DNA of 64,000 nucleotides from Frisingicoccus sp009929615. GTDB taxonomy: Bacteria; Bacillota; Clostridia; Lachnospirales; Lachnospiraceae. The DNA lies in NCBI GenBank assembly GCA_028692275.1, contig JAQUXR010000001.1, forward strand, positions 186,001-250,000, given 5' to 3'. Shown here piece after piece: positions 42,785-52,610 of this stretch; positions within the stretch are counted from its first letter, which is position 1; each line of letters starts with the position of its first letter. The position numbers and the translations under genes are program-made. The notes below the pieces were generated by a model. It worked only from the letters and a program-made list of their open reading frames with translations. It ran no database searches and had not been told where the DNA came from.

Positions 42785-43603
42785 CTAAAAATCGAAATTG
42801 TCCGGGTCAGGTCCAAATCGCTGGTCTCTGTTCAGACCATCCATCTTTTCCATATCCTCTAACGACAATTTAAAATCAAAAATACGGCTGTTTTCTATAA
42901 TTCGTTCCCGATGTACAGATTTAGGGATAACAATAACCTGATTCTGTATCTGCCATCTTAAAATAATCTGAGATGGTGTTCGTTTATATTTCTCTGCCAA
43001 CTCTAAAATGACAGGTTCTTTAAAAATTCTTGCCCGTCCCAGCGGCGCCCAGGCTGTCACCTGAATGCCCACTCTCTGACAAAAGCTTCGGAGAATCTGC
43101 TGGCTCAGATATGGATGACATTCAATCTGATTCACCACGGGAACCGTCTTGGAATTTGCCATCAGTTCCATCAAATGATTAATCTGAAAATTACTGACTC
43201 CAATGGACTTTGCTTTTCCCTCCCGGCAGGCCTCTTCTAAAATCTTCCAGGATGCTACATAGTATGGTTCAACGGGCCAATGCAGTAAATATAAATCCAC
43301 ATAATCCATCTGAAGCTTTTCAAGACTTCGTTCCAATGCTTCCCGCTGAGTTCCTGCCCGCATATCATCATTCCATAACTTTGTTGTAATAAAAATATCT
43401 TTTCTTGGAATACCGCTCTCTCTGATAGCCTCTCCAACTTCCTTTTCATTACCATAAACAGAAGCCACGTCAATATGACGATATCCAGCCCCAAGGGCTG
43501 CCAGCACAGATTCTTTTGTATGCTCTGCGCTTTTATACACGCCCAGTCCCAGCATCGGCATCTTTATTCCATTGTTTAATTCAAGACTCTGATTCAGAAC
43601 CAT
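42785..43603 (-). CDS. Aldo/keto reductase
   Basis: 272 residues. NGIKMPMLGLGVYKS, the tetrad Asp (HIDVASVYGNE), Tyr (same motif), Lys (ITTKLWNDD) and His (YLLHWPV), and C-terminal IPKSVHRERIIENSRIFDFKLS for NADPH are complete. Related to 2,5-diketo-gluconate reductase/YvgN proteins. The physiological aldehyde is unknown. Good GGAGGG site. Confidence 0.93.
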   Translation of the reverse strand: MVLNQSLELNNGIKMPMLGLGVYKSAEHTKESVLAALGAGYRHIDVASVYGNEKEVGEAIRESGIPRKDIFITTKLWNDDMRAGTQREALERSLEKLQMDYVDLYLLHWPVEPYYVASWKILEEACREGKAKSIGVSNFQINHLMELMANSKTVPVVNQIECHPYLSQQILRSFCQRVGIQVTAWAPLGRARIFKEPVILELAEKYKRTPSQIILRWQIQNQVIVIPKSVHRERIIENSRIFDFKLSLEDMEKMDGLNRDQRFGPDPDNFDF

Positions 43604-43616
43604 ACCAATCCCTCCA

Positions 43617-44147
43617 TTACTCCTCGATTTTAATCTGGCAGGATTTCATAGCTTCCAAAGCACATTTATGGGCTTGTGGTGTGGAGCCTGCACAGCAGGA
43701 AGCATCCACAGTTACCGGTGTATTCGGCATCGCTGTCCGTATAAGAATCGCATTTGCCATCACACATATATCTGTACACAGACCAACCACAATAACCTCG
43801 TCAATCGAAGCCATGCGGTCAATCCCCTGAAGACAGCCGGCCATCTGAATCGAGCCAAACGTATCTTTATCAAAGACAAGACTTCTGTTCGCCGTCATCA
43901 GTTCCTGAATATCGCTCTGTAGCTGCCATCCCTCTGTATCACGGACACAATGGACAACCGGAAGATTTTTTCCTTCTAAGGTTTCCAGGTAATCTTCTTC
44001 ATGGGTATCCCGCGTATAGACAACGGTTCCAGGGAAATTTTTAATCTTCTCAATAACCTTTGGCAATACCGCCTGTGCCTCTGCACTTCCAAGACTTCCA
44101 TCTATAAAATCCTTCTGCATATCAACAACAACTAAATACTTGCTCAT
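43617..44147 (-). CDS. Cysteine hydrolase, isochorismatase/nicotinamidase family
   Basis: 176 residues. Asp (VVVDMQKDF), Lys (region FDKDTFGS) and Cys (VVGLCTDICVMANA) form the catalytic triad; VVYTRDTHEEDYLETLEGKNLPVVHCVRDTEGW has the metal/substrate region of nicotinamidases. Probably deamidates nicotinamide, but other amides are possible. A second family member lies at 59706. Confidence 0.88.
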   Translation of the reverse strand: MSKYLVVVDMQKDFIDGSLGSAEAQAVLPKVIEKIKNFPGTVVYTRDTHEEDYLETLEGKNLPVVHCVRDTEGWQLQSDIQELMTANRSLVFDKDTFGSIQMAGCLQGIDRMASIDEVIVVGLCTDICVMANAILIRTAMPNTPVTVDASCCAGSTPQAHKCALEAMKSCQIKIEE

Positions 44148-44180
44148 TTTGTTTCCTCCGTCATATCTATATTGTAAAAT

Positions 44181-47100
44181 TTATTCGACACTCTTCAGTG
44201 ATTCAACCATGTCTATCTTCCGTAACTTGAAGTACATAACCCCATTCACAATTAATGAGAACAGAATTGTAAATACCACTGAATAAATAAAGCTTGGCAG
44301 TTCAATGTTGCGGCCGAACATGCACATCTCTACCTCAACTGTCTGAATAACAAACAAATGAAGCACTTTTCCAAGAACAACACCCACCGCAGCACCAATA
44401 AGTGTCAGCAGAATGTTTTCACGGAATACATATGCGGCAACTTCGCCATCATAGAAGCCGAGAACTTTCAATGTCGCCAGCTCTCTCTTCCGCTCATTGA
44501 TATTAATATTATTCAGGTTATAGAGAACGACAAATGCCAGCATTCCGGCTGAAATAATCAGCACAGGAATAACACCGTCCAAAGCTGAAAGCATATCCTC
44601 CAGCTGCCCTTCCATATTATTGGTATAGGTCACTGTCAGTATACCGTCATTTTTCAAAAGACTTTCGCCCACCTTTGTCAGCTGGTCTATTTTACCCTCT
44701 GCCATATCTACGAAAATGCTGTTATAAGCCGGCACCTCCCCGGTCAGAGACTCATAGAGCTGCGGTGACAGATAGATGTAGTGATACAGATAATTCTCAC
44801 AAATATCCGTAATTGTCACTTCAACCGTCCGGTCATCATCCAGTGCAAGTTCAACTGTATCCCCTACAGATACTCCCAGTGTTTTTGCTGCTTTTTCCGT
44901 AAGCACTGCGCTATCTTCTTCCAGATGGTACTGATCCCCGGTAGTTCGATGATTAAACATAACAAAACTATCCACATTCTCCAGCGTCGATGGAATATAA
45001 AGATATAAATCCATAGTTTCCTCGCCCTTGCTGATGTCCGCTGTCTTCACATAACCATCCATAAAAGCACTTATGTTATTATCCCCTTCCAGCGTTTTAT
45101 CTATCTGGGCTTTATCGGCTTCTGCCATATCTTCATCCAAAACCGCCATCAGGTCATAAACCTGAATCCGGTCATACTGATATACCGCAATATTTAAAAT
45201 GGAATCTCTCAGTCCATAACCAACCAGCATCAGTGCCATACATCCGCCAATACCAAAGACGGTCATAAAGAAACGTTTTTTATAACGCATCAGATTACGC
45301 ACGGTTGACTTCCACGTAAAACTGAGGCGAATCCATATGGCCGGAATCCGTTCCAATAATACTCTCTTGCCTGCCTTTGGTGCCTCCGGACGCATCAGTT
45401 CAGCCGGCTGGGCTCCCAGTTCATGGTAACATGCAAAAACAGTTGCTGCCATCGTACATGCCACAGCCACAGCCGCTGCTGCCAATGAATATCCGATATT
45501 ATATGGAATAACAATATCCGGTATATGAAGATACATAATCTTATAGGCCTCAATGATAACATACGGGAATATCTTCTGACCAACCAAAATACCCAGCAAG
45601 GAACCTCCAAGGGTTGCTGCCAAGGCATATCCCAAATATTTTGCCGCAATAGAAAACCGGCCATAGCCCAAAGCTTTCAGCGTTCCAATCTGTGTTCTCT
45701 GCTCCTCTACCATACGGGTCATAGTCGTCAGACTGACCAGTGCTGCAACAAGGAAAAAGAGAATCGGGAATACTTCACCGATGGCCCGCATTCTGTCTGC
45801 ATTATCCGAATAGCCACTATAGTCGGAATAGCTGTCTCTGTCGTTGACATACCAGCTTGGTTTCTCTATGCCTTCGATTTCATTTCTCGCATCCAGTATC
45901 TTAATCTCCGCATCGGATATCTTATCCTCAGCTTCTTTTTTACCTTTTTCATATTCTTCCCAGCCATCTGCCAGTGTCTGCTCGTTCTCAGCTATCGTTG
46001 CATAGGCATCCGAAATCTGAGCTTCTCCACTCTGAACCTGACCCCATCCACTGCTGTAAGCATTTTCGCCACTGACCAGCTGGTTATAGGATTCATTGAG
46101 TGTTGTCTCAGCGGCCGCCAGTTCCTGATGACGTTTTGCCAGTTCTTCCTTACCGGCCTCCAGAGCTGCCCTGCCTTCAATAATCTTGCTCTCATTGGCA
46201 ATCGCTTCCTCTGCCTGAGGGCGCATGGCCTCCATACCATCAAGCTCTGCCTTTGACGCTGCTAACTGTGCCGAAACTTCAGGAATTTGGGCACGTAATG
46301 CTTCGGCCTGTGCCGTCTGCTCCGGTGTTGCAGCACCTGCGCCAATCAAGGCATCCAGACCTGCCAGACTATTCTCCATCGTCTCTAAGCCGGACATCCC
46401 CGCCTGATACTGCTGCCATCCGGCATCCAGTCCTGCAATTAATGCCTTTGAATCTGCAAGGCCCTGTTCTGCTGCCGATATTTCGGACTCCGATGCCGCT
46501 ATCTCTGCATCTGCTGACTCCAAAGCTGCTTTGCCCGCCTGAAATTCTGCCAGACCGCTGTTGTACTGACTCCAGCCACTATCCAGTTCACCCCGGCTGG
46601 AATAGAGCTGGCTTTTCGCACTTGCCAGTTTCTGCTCCGATGCTGCCAGTTCCGACTTACCTTCGGCTAAAGCCGCTTCACCGTCTGTCAGTTCCTGTTC
46701 AGCCTCTTCCAGCTCTGATTCCGCTTCCGTCTTTGCCGATTCAAGCTCTGACTCTGCTTCTGAAATCTCTTCATCTGCCTCGTCCTTAATCTCTGCATAG
46801 CGTACCTCACATCGTGCATCCGCAATGCCTTCAATCTTCTCCTGAACCTCATCAACCCGCTGGGTATAATCCTCCGTAAAGGCCGTCTCATCCTTAGCAC
46901 CTGCAACATTCACCCATGCCTGGGAATAGACTTCCTGACTGAAACTTGCATCGCTCACATAAGCGAACATGCTAATCTCGCCACTGCCAATATTCGTTGC
47001 GCCACGGTCAAAGGATATGTACATAGGACTGGTACAGGTTCCAACAACAGTAAATGTATCCGTTGTCAGTGTATCCAGTAGATCCTTGTCATTCCCTGAT

Positions 47101-47555
47101 GTCAGTTGAATCCTGTCACCGACTTTAATACCCAGACTCTCAGCCCGGTCCAGATCCAGAATACACTCTCCTGATTTCTCCGGGAGCCGTCCCTCAACCA
47201 AATCTACCTGATTCATCGTCTCCGGGAGGGATTCAATATGTATAACCTGTTCGTTCTCAGCTAAAACTGACAACGCATCAATCATATACCCCGGTTCGAC
47301 CTTCCCGACGCCTTCAATATCCTGAATAGCCTCAATATCCCCCTCTGTTAAACCCAGGGTACTGAGAACTTTCAAATCCATCAGTTCATGTCTGTCAAAA
47401 TAAACATCTCCTGAATATCTCATATCCGGCTCTGCAGCCCGAATGCCTGAAAAAAAGGCAACTCCAAGAGCTACAATAAAGAATATGGATAAAAACCGGT
47501 TCAGACTGGTCTTGATTTCCATACGGAAATCCTTAGCCAATGCCTTCTTTCTCAT
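44181..47555 (-). CDS. FtsX-like ABC transporter permease with long coiled-coil extracellular domain
   Basis: 1124 residues. N-terminal helix (FLSIFFIVALGVAFFSGIRA), MacB-like periplasmic-type core, then residues ~240-560 of regular Leu/Ala/Glu heptads (EAEQELTDGEAALAEGKSELAAS...), a long coiled coil interrupted by short loops. Three helices near 600-710 (FLVAALVSLTTMTRMVEEQRTQIGTLKALGYGRF) and a second FtsX block at the C-terminus (LNNININERKRELATLKVLGFY). Pairs with the ATPase 12 bases upstream. Similar long-coil permeases are thought to act on the envelope rather than import a solute (inference). Confidence 0.9.
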   Translation of the reverse strand: MRKKALAKDFRMEIKTSLNRFLSIFFIVALGVAFFSGIRAAEPDMRYSGDVYFDRHELMDLKVLSTLGLTEGDIEAIQDIEGVGKVEPGYMIDALSVLAENEQVIHIESLPETMNQVDLVEGRLPEKSGECILDLDRAESLGIKVGDRIQLTSGNDKDLLDTLTTDTFTVVGTCTSPMYISFDRGATNIGSGEISMFAYVSDASFSQEVYSQAWVNVAGAKDETAFTEDYTQRVDEVQEKIEGIADARCEVRYAEIKDEADEEISEAESELESAKTEAESELEEAEQELTDGEAALAEGKSELAASEQKLASAKSQLYSSRGELDSGWSQYNSGLAEFQAGKAALESADAEIAASESEISAAEQGLADSKALIAGLDAGWQQYQAGMSGLETMENSLAGLDALIGAGAATPEQTAQAEALRAQIPEVSAQLAASKAELDGMEAMRPQAEEAIANESKIIEGRAALEAGKEELAKRHQELAAAETTLNESYNQLVSGENAYSSGWGQVQSGEAQISDAYATIAENEQTLADGWEEYEKGKKEAEDKISDAEIKILDARNEIEGIEKPSWYVNDRDSYSDYSGYSDNADRMRAIGEVFPILFFLVAALVSLTTMTRMVEEQRTQIGTLKALGYGRFSIAAKYLGYALAATLGGSLLGILVGQKIFPYVIIEAYKIMYLHIPDIVIPYNIGYSLAAAAVAVACTMAATVFACYHELGAQPAELMRPEAPKAGKRVLLERIPAIWIRLSFTWKSTVRNLMRYKKRFFMTVFGIGGCMALMLVGYGLRDSILNIAVYQYDRIQVYDLMAVLDEDMAEADKAQIDKTLEGDNNISAFMDGYVKTADISKGEETMDLYLYIPSTLENVDSFVMFNHRTTGDQYHLEEDSAVLTEKAAKTLGVSVGDTVELALDDDRTVEVTITDICENYLYHYIYLSPQLYESLTGEVPAYNSIFVDMAEGKIDQLTKVGESLLKNDGILTVTYTNNMEGQLEDMLSALDGVIPVLIISAGMLAFVVLYNLNNININERKRELATLKVLGFYDGEVAAYVFRENILLTLIGAAVGVVLGKVLHLFVIQTVEVEMCMFGRNIELPSFIYSVVFTILFSLIVNGVMYFKLRKIDMVESLKSVE

Positions 47556-47567
47556 ATGCTCTCCTCA

Positions 47568-48272
47568 TCACCATTCTATAGTTTCTACAGATACCGGATG
47601 TTCATTCAGTACCATCGAAGAAACCTTGCCATTTTTTATTTTTATTACACGATCTGCCATCGGTGCGATTGCCTGATTATGGGTAATAACGATAACCGTC
47701 ATCCCATGTTCCCGGCACGTATCCTGAAGTAATTTTAAAATGTATTTTCCTGTATTATAATCCAGTGCTCCTGTAGGTTCATCACAGAGCAGTAATTTAG
47801 GATTCTTTGCCAATGCTCTTGCAATAGACACTCTCTGCTGTTCGCCGCCGGACAACTGAGCCGGGAAGTTTTTCATACGGTCTTCAAGTCCCACATCGAT
47901 TAAAACCCGCTTGGCACTTAAAGGGTCCCTGCAAATCTGCAGAGCCAGTTCAACGTTCTCCAAAGCTGTCAGATTCGATACCAGGTTATAAAACTGGAAT
48001 ACAAAGCCTATATCATCTCTTCTATAAGATGTCAATTCACGGGCATTATAAGATGAAATATCCTTTCCATCCACAATAATAGAACCTCCGCTGGCTGTAT
48101 CCATACCGCCGAGAACATTCAGCACTGTGGTTTTTCCCGCACCACTCGGTCCAACGATAACAACAAATTCACCCTTCATAATCTCAAAATCAATGCCGTC
48201 TGCTGCACGGATTTCAATCTCACCCATCTGGTAAATCTTTGTCACGTTCTCCAGCTTTACATAAGCATCCAT
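47568..48272 (-). CDS. ABC transporter ATP-binding protein (MacB/LolD type)
   Basis: 234 residues. Walker A GPSGAGKTT, Q-loop FQFYNLVSNLTALENVELAL, signature LSGGEQQRVSIARAL, Walker B LLLCDEPTGALD and His switch VIVITHN are complete. The GALDYNTGK form is that of ATPases paired with FtsX-like permeases, which is the next gene (12 bases). Confidence 0.95.
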   Translation of the reverse strand: MDAYVKLENVTKIYQMGEIEIRAADGIDFEIMKGEFVVIVGPSGAGKTTVLNVLGGMDTASGGSIIVDGKDISSYNARELTSYRRDDIGFVFQFYNLVSNLTALENVELALQICRDPLSAKRVLIDVGLEDRMKNFPAQLSGGEQQRVSIARALAKNPKLLLCDEPTGALDYNTGKYILKLLQDTCREHGMTVIVITHNQAIAPMADRVIKIKNGKVSSMVLNEHPVSVETIEW

Positions 48273-48370
48273 GGCTGTTCCTCCTAATACCTCATTAATA
48301 TACTAATTATACGGTGTTTAATTGATTATTTCAACAAGTGCCCAAAATTTCACAAAAACTTTAGAATTGA

Positions 48371-48404
48371 AAATGGTTATTTCAGTTTCCCAAAATAACC
48401 ATTT
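48371..48404. terminator. Terminator after the cytidylate kinase-like gene
   Basis: AAATGGTTATTT and AAATAACCATTT form a perfect 12-bp stem, with T/A-rich flanks on both sides. It lies in the 139-base gap between the ABC ATPase gene and the 48412 gene. Confidence 0.65.
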
Positions 48405-48411
48405 TAATCGT

Positions 48412-49041
48412 TTATTTAATTTCTAATCCACGAACCTGCATATAAGCTTTAATCGCTTCGACGCAGCCATCAAATCCAAGCTTGCTGCTGTCCAGACACA
48501 AGTCATAATTTCTGGCATCATACCATTCCTGGCCGGTATAATATTTATAATAATCCCCACGATGCTTGTCCGTTTTCTGGATATATTTCCGCATCTCATC
48601 CTCTGTTTTGCTGAACTTTTTCATAGCCTGTTCTAAACAAAAATCAAAAGGTGCATGAATGAAAACACTGACAACATCATCATACTCTTTAAGCACATAA
48701 TCTGCACAGCGTCCGATGGCCACATAGGACTCCTCTTCCGCCAGCTGTTTTAAAATTTTTGCCTGATAATTAAACAAATTATCGTTTGAAACAAAATCGT
48801 CACTGTCCGGTGATAAAACCTCACCTGTGTAAACCCGTTTTGCAATCCGGTAAAGAGGGCTTGATTTCAGCCGTTCATCAGCCTTGCCAAACAGCTCCTC
48901 GCTGATACCACTCTCATCGGAAGCCATTCGAAGAATCTCCCTGTTATAACAATGAATTCCCAAATCTTCTGCCAGCATCTTTCCAACGGTTTTACCGCCG
49001 CTGCCATACTGACGGGCAATCGTAATAACTGTATGACTCAT
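48412..49041 (-). CDS. Cytidylate kinase-like family protein
   Basis: 209 residues. P-loop-like start MSHTVITIARQYGSGGKTVGKMLAEDLGIHCYNREI, then YVAIGRCADYVLKEYDDVVSVFIHAPFDFC and DLCLDSSKLGFDGCVEAI. This is the cytidylate kinase 2 family, common in Clostridia; true CMP phosphorylation is not established for all members. Follows livF by 11 bases, but seems functionally unrelated. Confidence 0.85.
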   Translation of the reverse strand: MSHTVITIARQYGSGGKTVGKMLAEDLGIHCYNREILRMASDESGISEELFGKADERLKSSPLYRIAKRVYTGEVLSPDSDDFVSNDNLFNYQAKILKQLAEEESYVAIGRCADYVLKEYDDVVSVFIHAPFDFCLEQAMKKFSKTEDEMRKYIQKTDKHRGDYYKYYTGQEWYDARNYDLCLDSSKLGFDGCVEAIKAYMQVRGLEIK

Positions 49042-49052
49042 ATGAATTCCCC

Positions 49053-49763
49053 CTATTCTCCCAGATATGCTTTTTTCACTGATTCATCATTCATCAGTTC
49101 ATCCGCATTTCCTTCCAATACAATCTTTCCTGTTTCCAACACGTATGCTCTGTCCGCAATGCTCAGTGCCTTTTTCGCATTCTGTTCAACCAGAAGAACG
49201 GTCGTTCCGCCGGCACTGACCTCTTTGATAATATCAAAAATCTCATTAACAAAGATTGGTGAAAGTCCCATGGACGGTTCATCCATAAGAATAATCTTAG
49301 GATGGGACATCAATGCCCTTCCCATAGCAAGCATCTGCTGTTCACCACCACTTAAGGTTCCTGCCAGCTGATTCTTTCTCTCTTCCAGACGAGGAAAACG
49401 TTTATAAACCATCTCCAGAGATTTAGCAATCTCATCTTTATCTTTTCGGGTATAGGCTCCCAGTCTTAAGTTCTCAAGAACAGAAAGATCTGCAAATACG
49501 CGCCGGCCTTCCGGTACATGGGCCATTCCCAGGGTTACTATCTTATGTCCCGGCATCTTGGTAATATTCTTACCTTCAAATTCCACTGTGCCGTTTTTTG
49601 CTTCTACAAGTCCTGTAATTGTATGAAGAATGGTTGTCTTTCCAGCACCATTGGCACCGATGAGGGCAATAACTTCGCCTTCATTAACCTCAAAGGAAAG
49701 ACCTTTGATTGCCTGAATCACACCATAATATACCTGTAAATCTGTAACTTTTAACATTGCCAT
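49053..49763 (-). CDS. livF: Branched-chain amino acid ABC transporter ATPase LivF
   Basis: 236 residues. Walker A GANGAGKTT, GMAHVPEGRRVFADLSVLENLRLGAY, signature LSGGEQQMLAMGRALM, Walker B ILMDEPSMGLSP, and VLLVEQN are the LivF pattern. Last of the five-gene transporter operon. Confidence 0.95.
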   Translation of the reverse strand: MAMLKVTDLQVYYGVIQAIKGLSFEVNEGEVIALIGANGAGKTTILHTITGLVEAKNGTVEFEGKNITKMPGHKIVTLGMAHVPEGRRVFADLSVLENLRLGAYTRKDKDEIAKSLEMVYKRFPRLEERKNQLAGTLSGGEQQMLAMGRALMSHPKIILMDEPSMGLSPIFVNEIFDIIKEVSAGGTTVLLVEQNAKKALSIADRAYVLETGKIVLEGNADELMNDESVKKAYLGE

Positions 49764-49774
49764 GATACTACCTC

Positions 49775-50533
49775 CTACTCGCCCAGATAGGCTGTGATTA
49801 CCTTCGGGTCATTCAAAACTTCTGTCGGCTCGCCATGAGCAAGTTCCATACCAAAGTTTAATACATAAAGATACTCACAAATACCTGATACCAGTTTCAT
49901 ATCATGTTCAATCAGTAGAATCGTAATCTTAAATTTATCACGAATCAGCTGGATTGTATCCATCAATTCCTTCGTCTCATTAGGATTCATACCGGCAGCC
50001 GGCTCATCCAGCAGAAGGAGTTTTGGTTCTGTAGCCAATGCACGGGCAATCTCCAGCTTACGCTGTTTACCGTAAGGCAGGTTGGAAGCCAATGTATCTG
50101 CCTGGCCATCCAAATCAAATACCTTTAATATCTCAAGGGCACGTTCATCCATCTCTTTTTCTTTTTTAGCATAGGCACCAATATGGAAAAAGCTTGTAAC
50201 CAATCCATAGGACACATGATTATGCAGTGCAACTTTAACATTGTCCAAAACCGTCATCTTGGAAAACAGACGAATATTCTGAAAGGTTCTGGCAATACCT
50301 GCCTGACAGATATCTGTAGGTCCTTTGCCGACAAGATTCTCGCCGTCCAATGTAATCGTTCCTTCACTTGGAGCATAGACACCGGTCAACAGATTGAAAG
50401 CGGTTGTCTTTCCGGCACCGTTTGGTCCAATAAGACCAACCAGGCTTCCCTGCTCAATACTCATATTCAAATCATCCACGGCCCGAAGACCACCGAAGGA
50501 GATACCAAGGTTCTTAACTTCTAATAAAGCCAT
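49775..50533 (-). CDS. livG: Branched-chain amino acid ABC transporter ATPase LivG
   Basis: 252 residues. Walker A GPNGAGKTTAFNLLTGVY, GIARTFQNIRLFSKMTVLDNV, LPYGKQRKLEIARALA (signature variant usual in LivG), LLLDEPAAGMNPNET and LLIEHDMKLV. Forms a heterodimer with LivF. Confidence 0.95.
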   Translation of the reverse strand: MALLEVKNLGISFGGLRAVDDLNMSIEQGSLVGLIGPNGAGKTTAFNLLTGVYAPSEGTITLDGENLVGKGPTDICQAGIARTFQNIRLFSKMTVLDNVKVALHNHVSYGLVTSFFHIGAYAKKEKEMDERALEILKVFDLDGQADTLASNLPYGKQRKLEIARALATEPKLLLLDEPAAGMNPNETKELMDTIQLIRDKFKITILLIEHDMKLVSGICEYLYVLNFGMELAHGEPTEVLNDPKVITAYLGE

Positions 50534-50535
50534 CC

Positions 50536-51507
50536 TTATTCGCCCTCCTTCTGAATGTTCATTGCCTTTTTCATATTCCGTTTCTCAAGAAGTGAGGTAC
50601 GGAGCTTCGAGTTATTAAATAACATCATTGCAATTAATACAATCGCATATAACAGCATACGATATTCGGATGCTCCACGAAGAACCTCCGGAAGGGCTGT
50701 TAAAATAACGGCTGCTACAATGGCACCTTTAATATTACCCATACCACCGAGCACAACCATAACAAGAATCTCAATGGATTTATTATAATCAAAGTTTACC
50801 GGTTTAAGAATACCTACGTTATGGGCATAGAATACGCCTGCAACGCCTGCAAAAAATCCGGAAATAACAAAAGCCATTGTTTTGAACTTGCTGACTTTAA
50901 TACCAACTGCCTCTGCAGCAATATAATTATCACGTACTGCACAAATAGCGCGTCCGTGACGAGAGTATACTAAGTTTGCAATAACAACAATCGTCAATAA
51001 TACAATAATATATACAAACGTAAAATTCTTATAATTACTGTAGGCACTAATACCGGTAAGACCTTTAGCGCCACCGGTAAATCCCAGAGAGTTAATAACG
51101 GATTTAATAATCTCACCAAATCCCAATGTTACAATCGCCAGGTAATCACCTTTCAGACGAAGAACCGGAAGACCGATAATCAAACTGAACAGTGCAGCAA
51201 TCACACCACCTACAACTAATGCAATAATAAGTTCCAGTATCGGTGGAAGTTCTAATGCATTGGTCGTCAGAGCGCCGGCATAAGCGCCGATAGACATAAA
51301 TCCGGCATGCCCCAATGTCAGCTCACCAAGGAAGCCAACCAGCAGACACAAAGATACTGCCAAAATAACGTTGACACAACATGGAATAATAATAGACATC
51401 GCCTGACGTCCGAGAATTCCACCCTGGGTCAGAATCATAACAACGGCATAGACAACAATTGCTGCGACAATATTAATAATAATTGTTTTATTTATCTTTT
51501 TATTCAC
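50536..51507 (-). CDS. livM: Branched-chain amino acid ABC transporter permease LivM
   Basis: About 323 residues. A GTG at 51507 is preferred because AGGTGG lies 5 bases upstream; a GTG at 51516, directly after the livH stop, is possible. About nine helices, GLPVLRLKGDYLAIVTLGFGEI and YSRHGRAICAVRDNYIAAEAVGIKVSKFK are the LivM hallmarks. Confidence 0.93.
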   Translation of the reverse strand: MNKKINKTIIINIVAAIVVYAVVMILTQGGILGRQAMSIIIPCCVNVILAVSLCLLVGFLGELTLGHAGFMSIGAYAGALTTNALELPPILELIIALVVGGVIAALFSLIIGLPVLRLKGDYLAIVTLGFGEIIKSVINSLGFTGGAKGLTGISAYSNYKNFTFVYIIVLLTIVVIANLVYSRHGRAICAVRDNYIAAEAVGIKVSKFKTMAFVISGFFAGVAGVFYAHNVGILKPVNFDYNKSIEILVMVVLGGMGNIKGAIVAAVILTALPEVLRGASEYRMLLYAIVLIAMMLFNNSKLRTSLLEKRNMKKAMNIQKEGE

Positions 51508-51516
51508 AGCCGCCAC

Positions 51517-52404
51517 CTACACTTTCTCTGCTTTCATCTTACCGAGCAAACCGGATGGCTTAACCAGTAAAACGATAACAAGTACACTGAATACAATGGC
51601 ATCTGCAAGCTGGGTAGAAATGTAAGCTTTTGATATACTTTCAATAATTCCCAGAACCAAACCGCCCAGCATGGCGCCCGGTATACTTCCAATACCACCC
51701 AGAACTGCTGCAACAAAGGCTTTAATTCCCGGCAGTGCTCCTAAAGTCGGAGACAGAGATTCGTACTGGCAGATAAACAGAATTCCTGCAACTGCCGCCA
51801 GTGCTGAACCAATGGCAAATGTCATAGAAATCGTTTTATTTACATTGATTCCCATTAACGCAGCTGCTCCCTTATCCTCGGATACAGCTCTCATCGCACT
51901 TCCTGCCCGGGTTTTATTAATAAACCAGGTCAGAACTGCCATTGCTACAAACGTTACAATAAAGGTAACAATCGTAATTCCGGAAATATGAATACCTCCG
52001 ATTTTGAAAGACGATACTTTAATGACCGAACCAAAAGGAATCGGTGTTGCTTTAAATATAAGCAATGCAATATTTTGCAAAAAGTAACTCACACCAATTG
52101 CAGTAATCAGTACCGCCAGTGACGGTGCACTACGCAGCGGTTTGTAAGCAATCCTCTCTACTGTAATTCCAAGGACTGCACACACAACGATGGTCAGTAT
52201 AATGGATACAGGTACCGGAAGTCCCAGAAGTGCAGCAAATACATAAAGTGCATAAGCCCCTACCATGATAATATCACCATGAGCAAAATTGATCATCTTT
52301 GCAATACCATAAACCATGGTATATCCCAGGGCAATCAGGGCGTAGATACTTCCTGTTCTCAGTCCGTTGATTAACTGTTCCACAATATTACTAATCAGAC
52401 TCAT
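51517..52404 (-). CDS. livH: Branched-chain amino acid ABC transporter permease LivH
   Basis: 295 residues from the ATG at 52404 (AGGTGG upstream; a GTG three bases earlier is also in frame). GLRTGSIYALIALGYTMVYGIAKMINFAHGDIIMVGAY and GSAMRAVSEDKGAAALMGINVN, GGIGSIPGAMLGGLVLG are typical LivH sequences. Precedes livM. Confidence 0.94.
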   Translation of the reverse strand: MSLISNIVEQLINGLRTGSIYALIALGYTMVYGIAKMINFAHGDIIMVGAYALYVFAALLGLPVPVSIILTIVVCAVLGITVERIAYKPLRSAPSLAVLITAIGVSYFLQNIALLIFKATPIPFGSVIKVSSFKIGGIHISGITIVTFIVTFVAMAVLTWFINKTRAGSAMRAVSEDKGAAALMGINVNKTISMTFAIGSALAAVAGILFICQYESLSPTLGALPGIKAFVAAVLGGIGSIPGAMLGGLVLGIIESISKAYISTQLADAIVFSVLVIVLLVKPSGLLGKMKAEKV

Positions 52405-52532
52405 CACCCTCCACCTTTCTATTTCGTATTTTTAATTATTTTAAAACTTAATTATATATTTTAATATAATCGCTTTCCGCTTGCAAGGATTAATCCGTAA
52501 AAAACCAATTTTTGTCAAAATAACACCAAAAA

Positions 52533-52571
52533 AGCGACACCGAAGCCCCTTTATAGGGACGTCGGCGTCGC
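52533..52571 (-). terminator. Attenuating terminator between livJ and livH
   Basis: GCGACaCCGAaGcCCC and GGGaCGTCGGcGTCGC form a long stem with T-run on the minus strand (52530-52526) after it. It follows livJ by 40 bases and should let livJ mRNA exceed that of the permease genes. Confidence 0.85.
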
Positions 52572-52610
52572 CTTTTTGGTTTATTCTATTTTTTATCCTA
52601 TAAATTCGGA

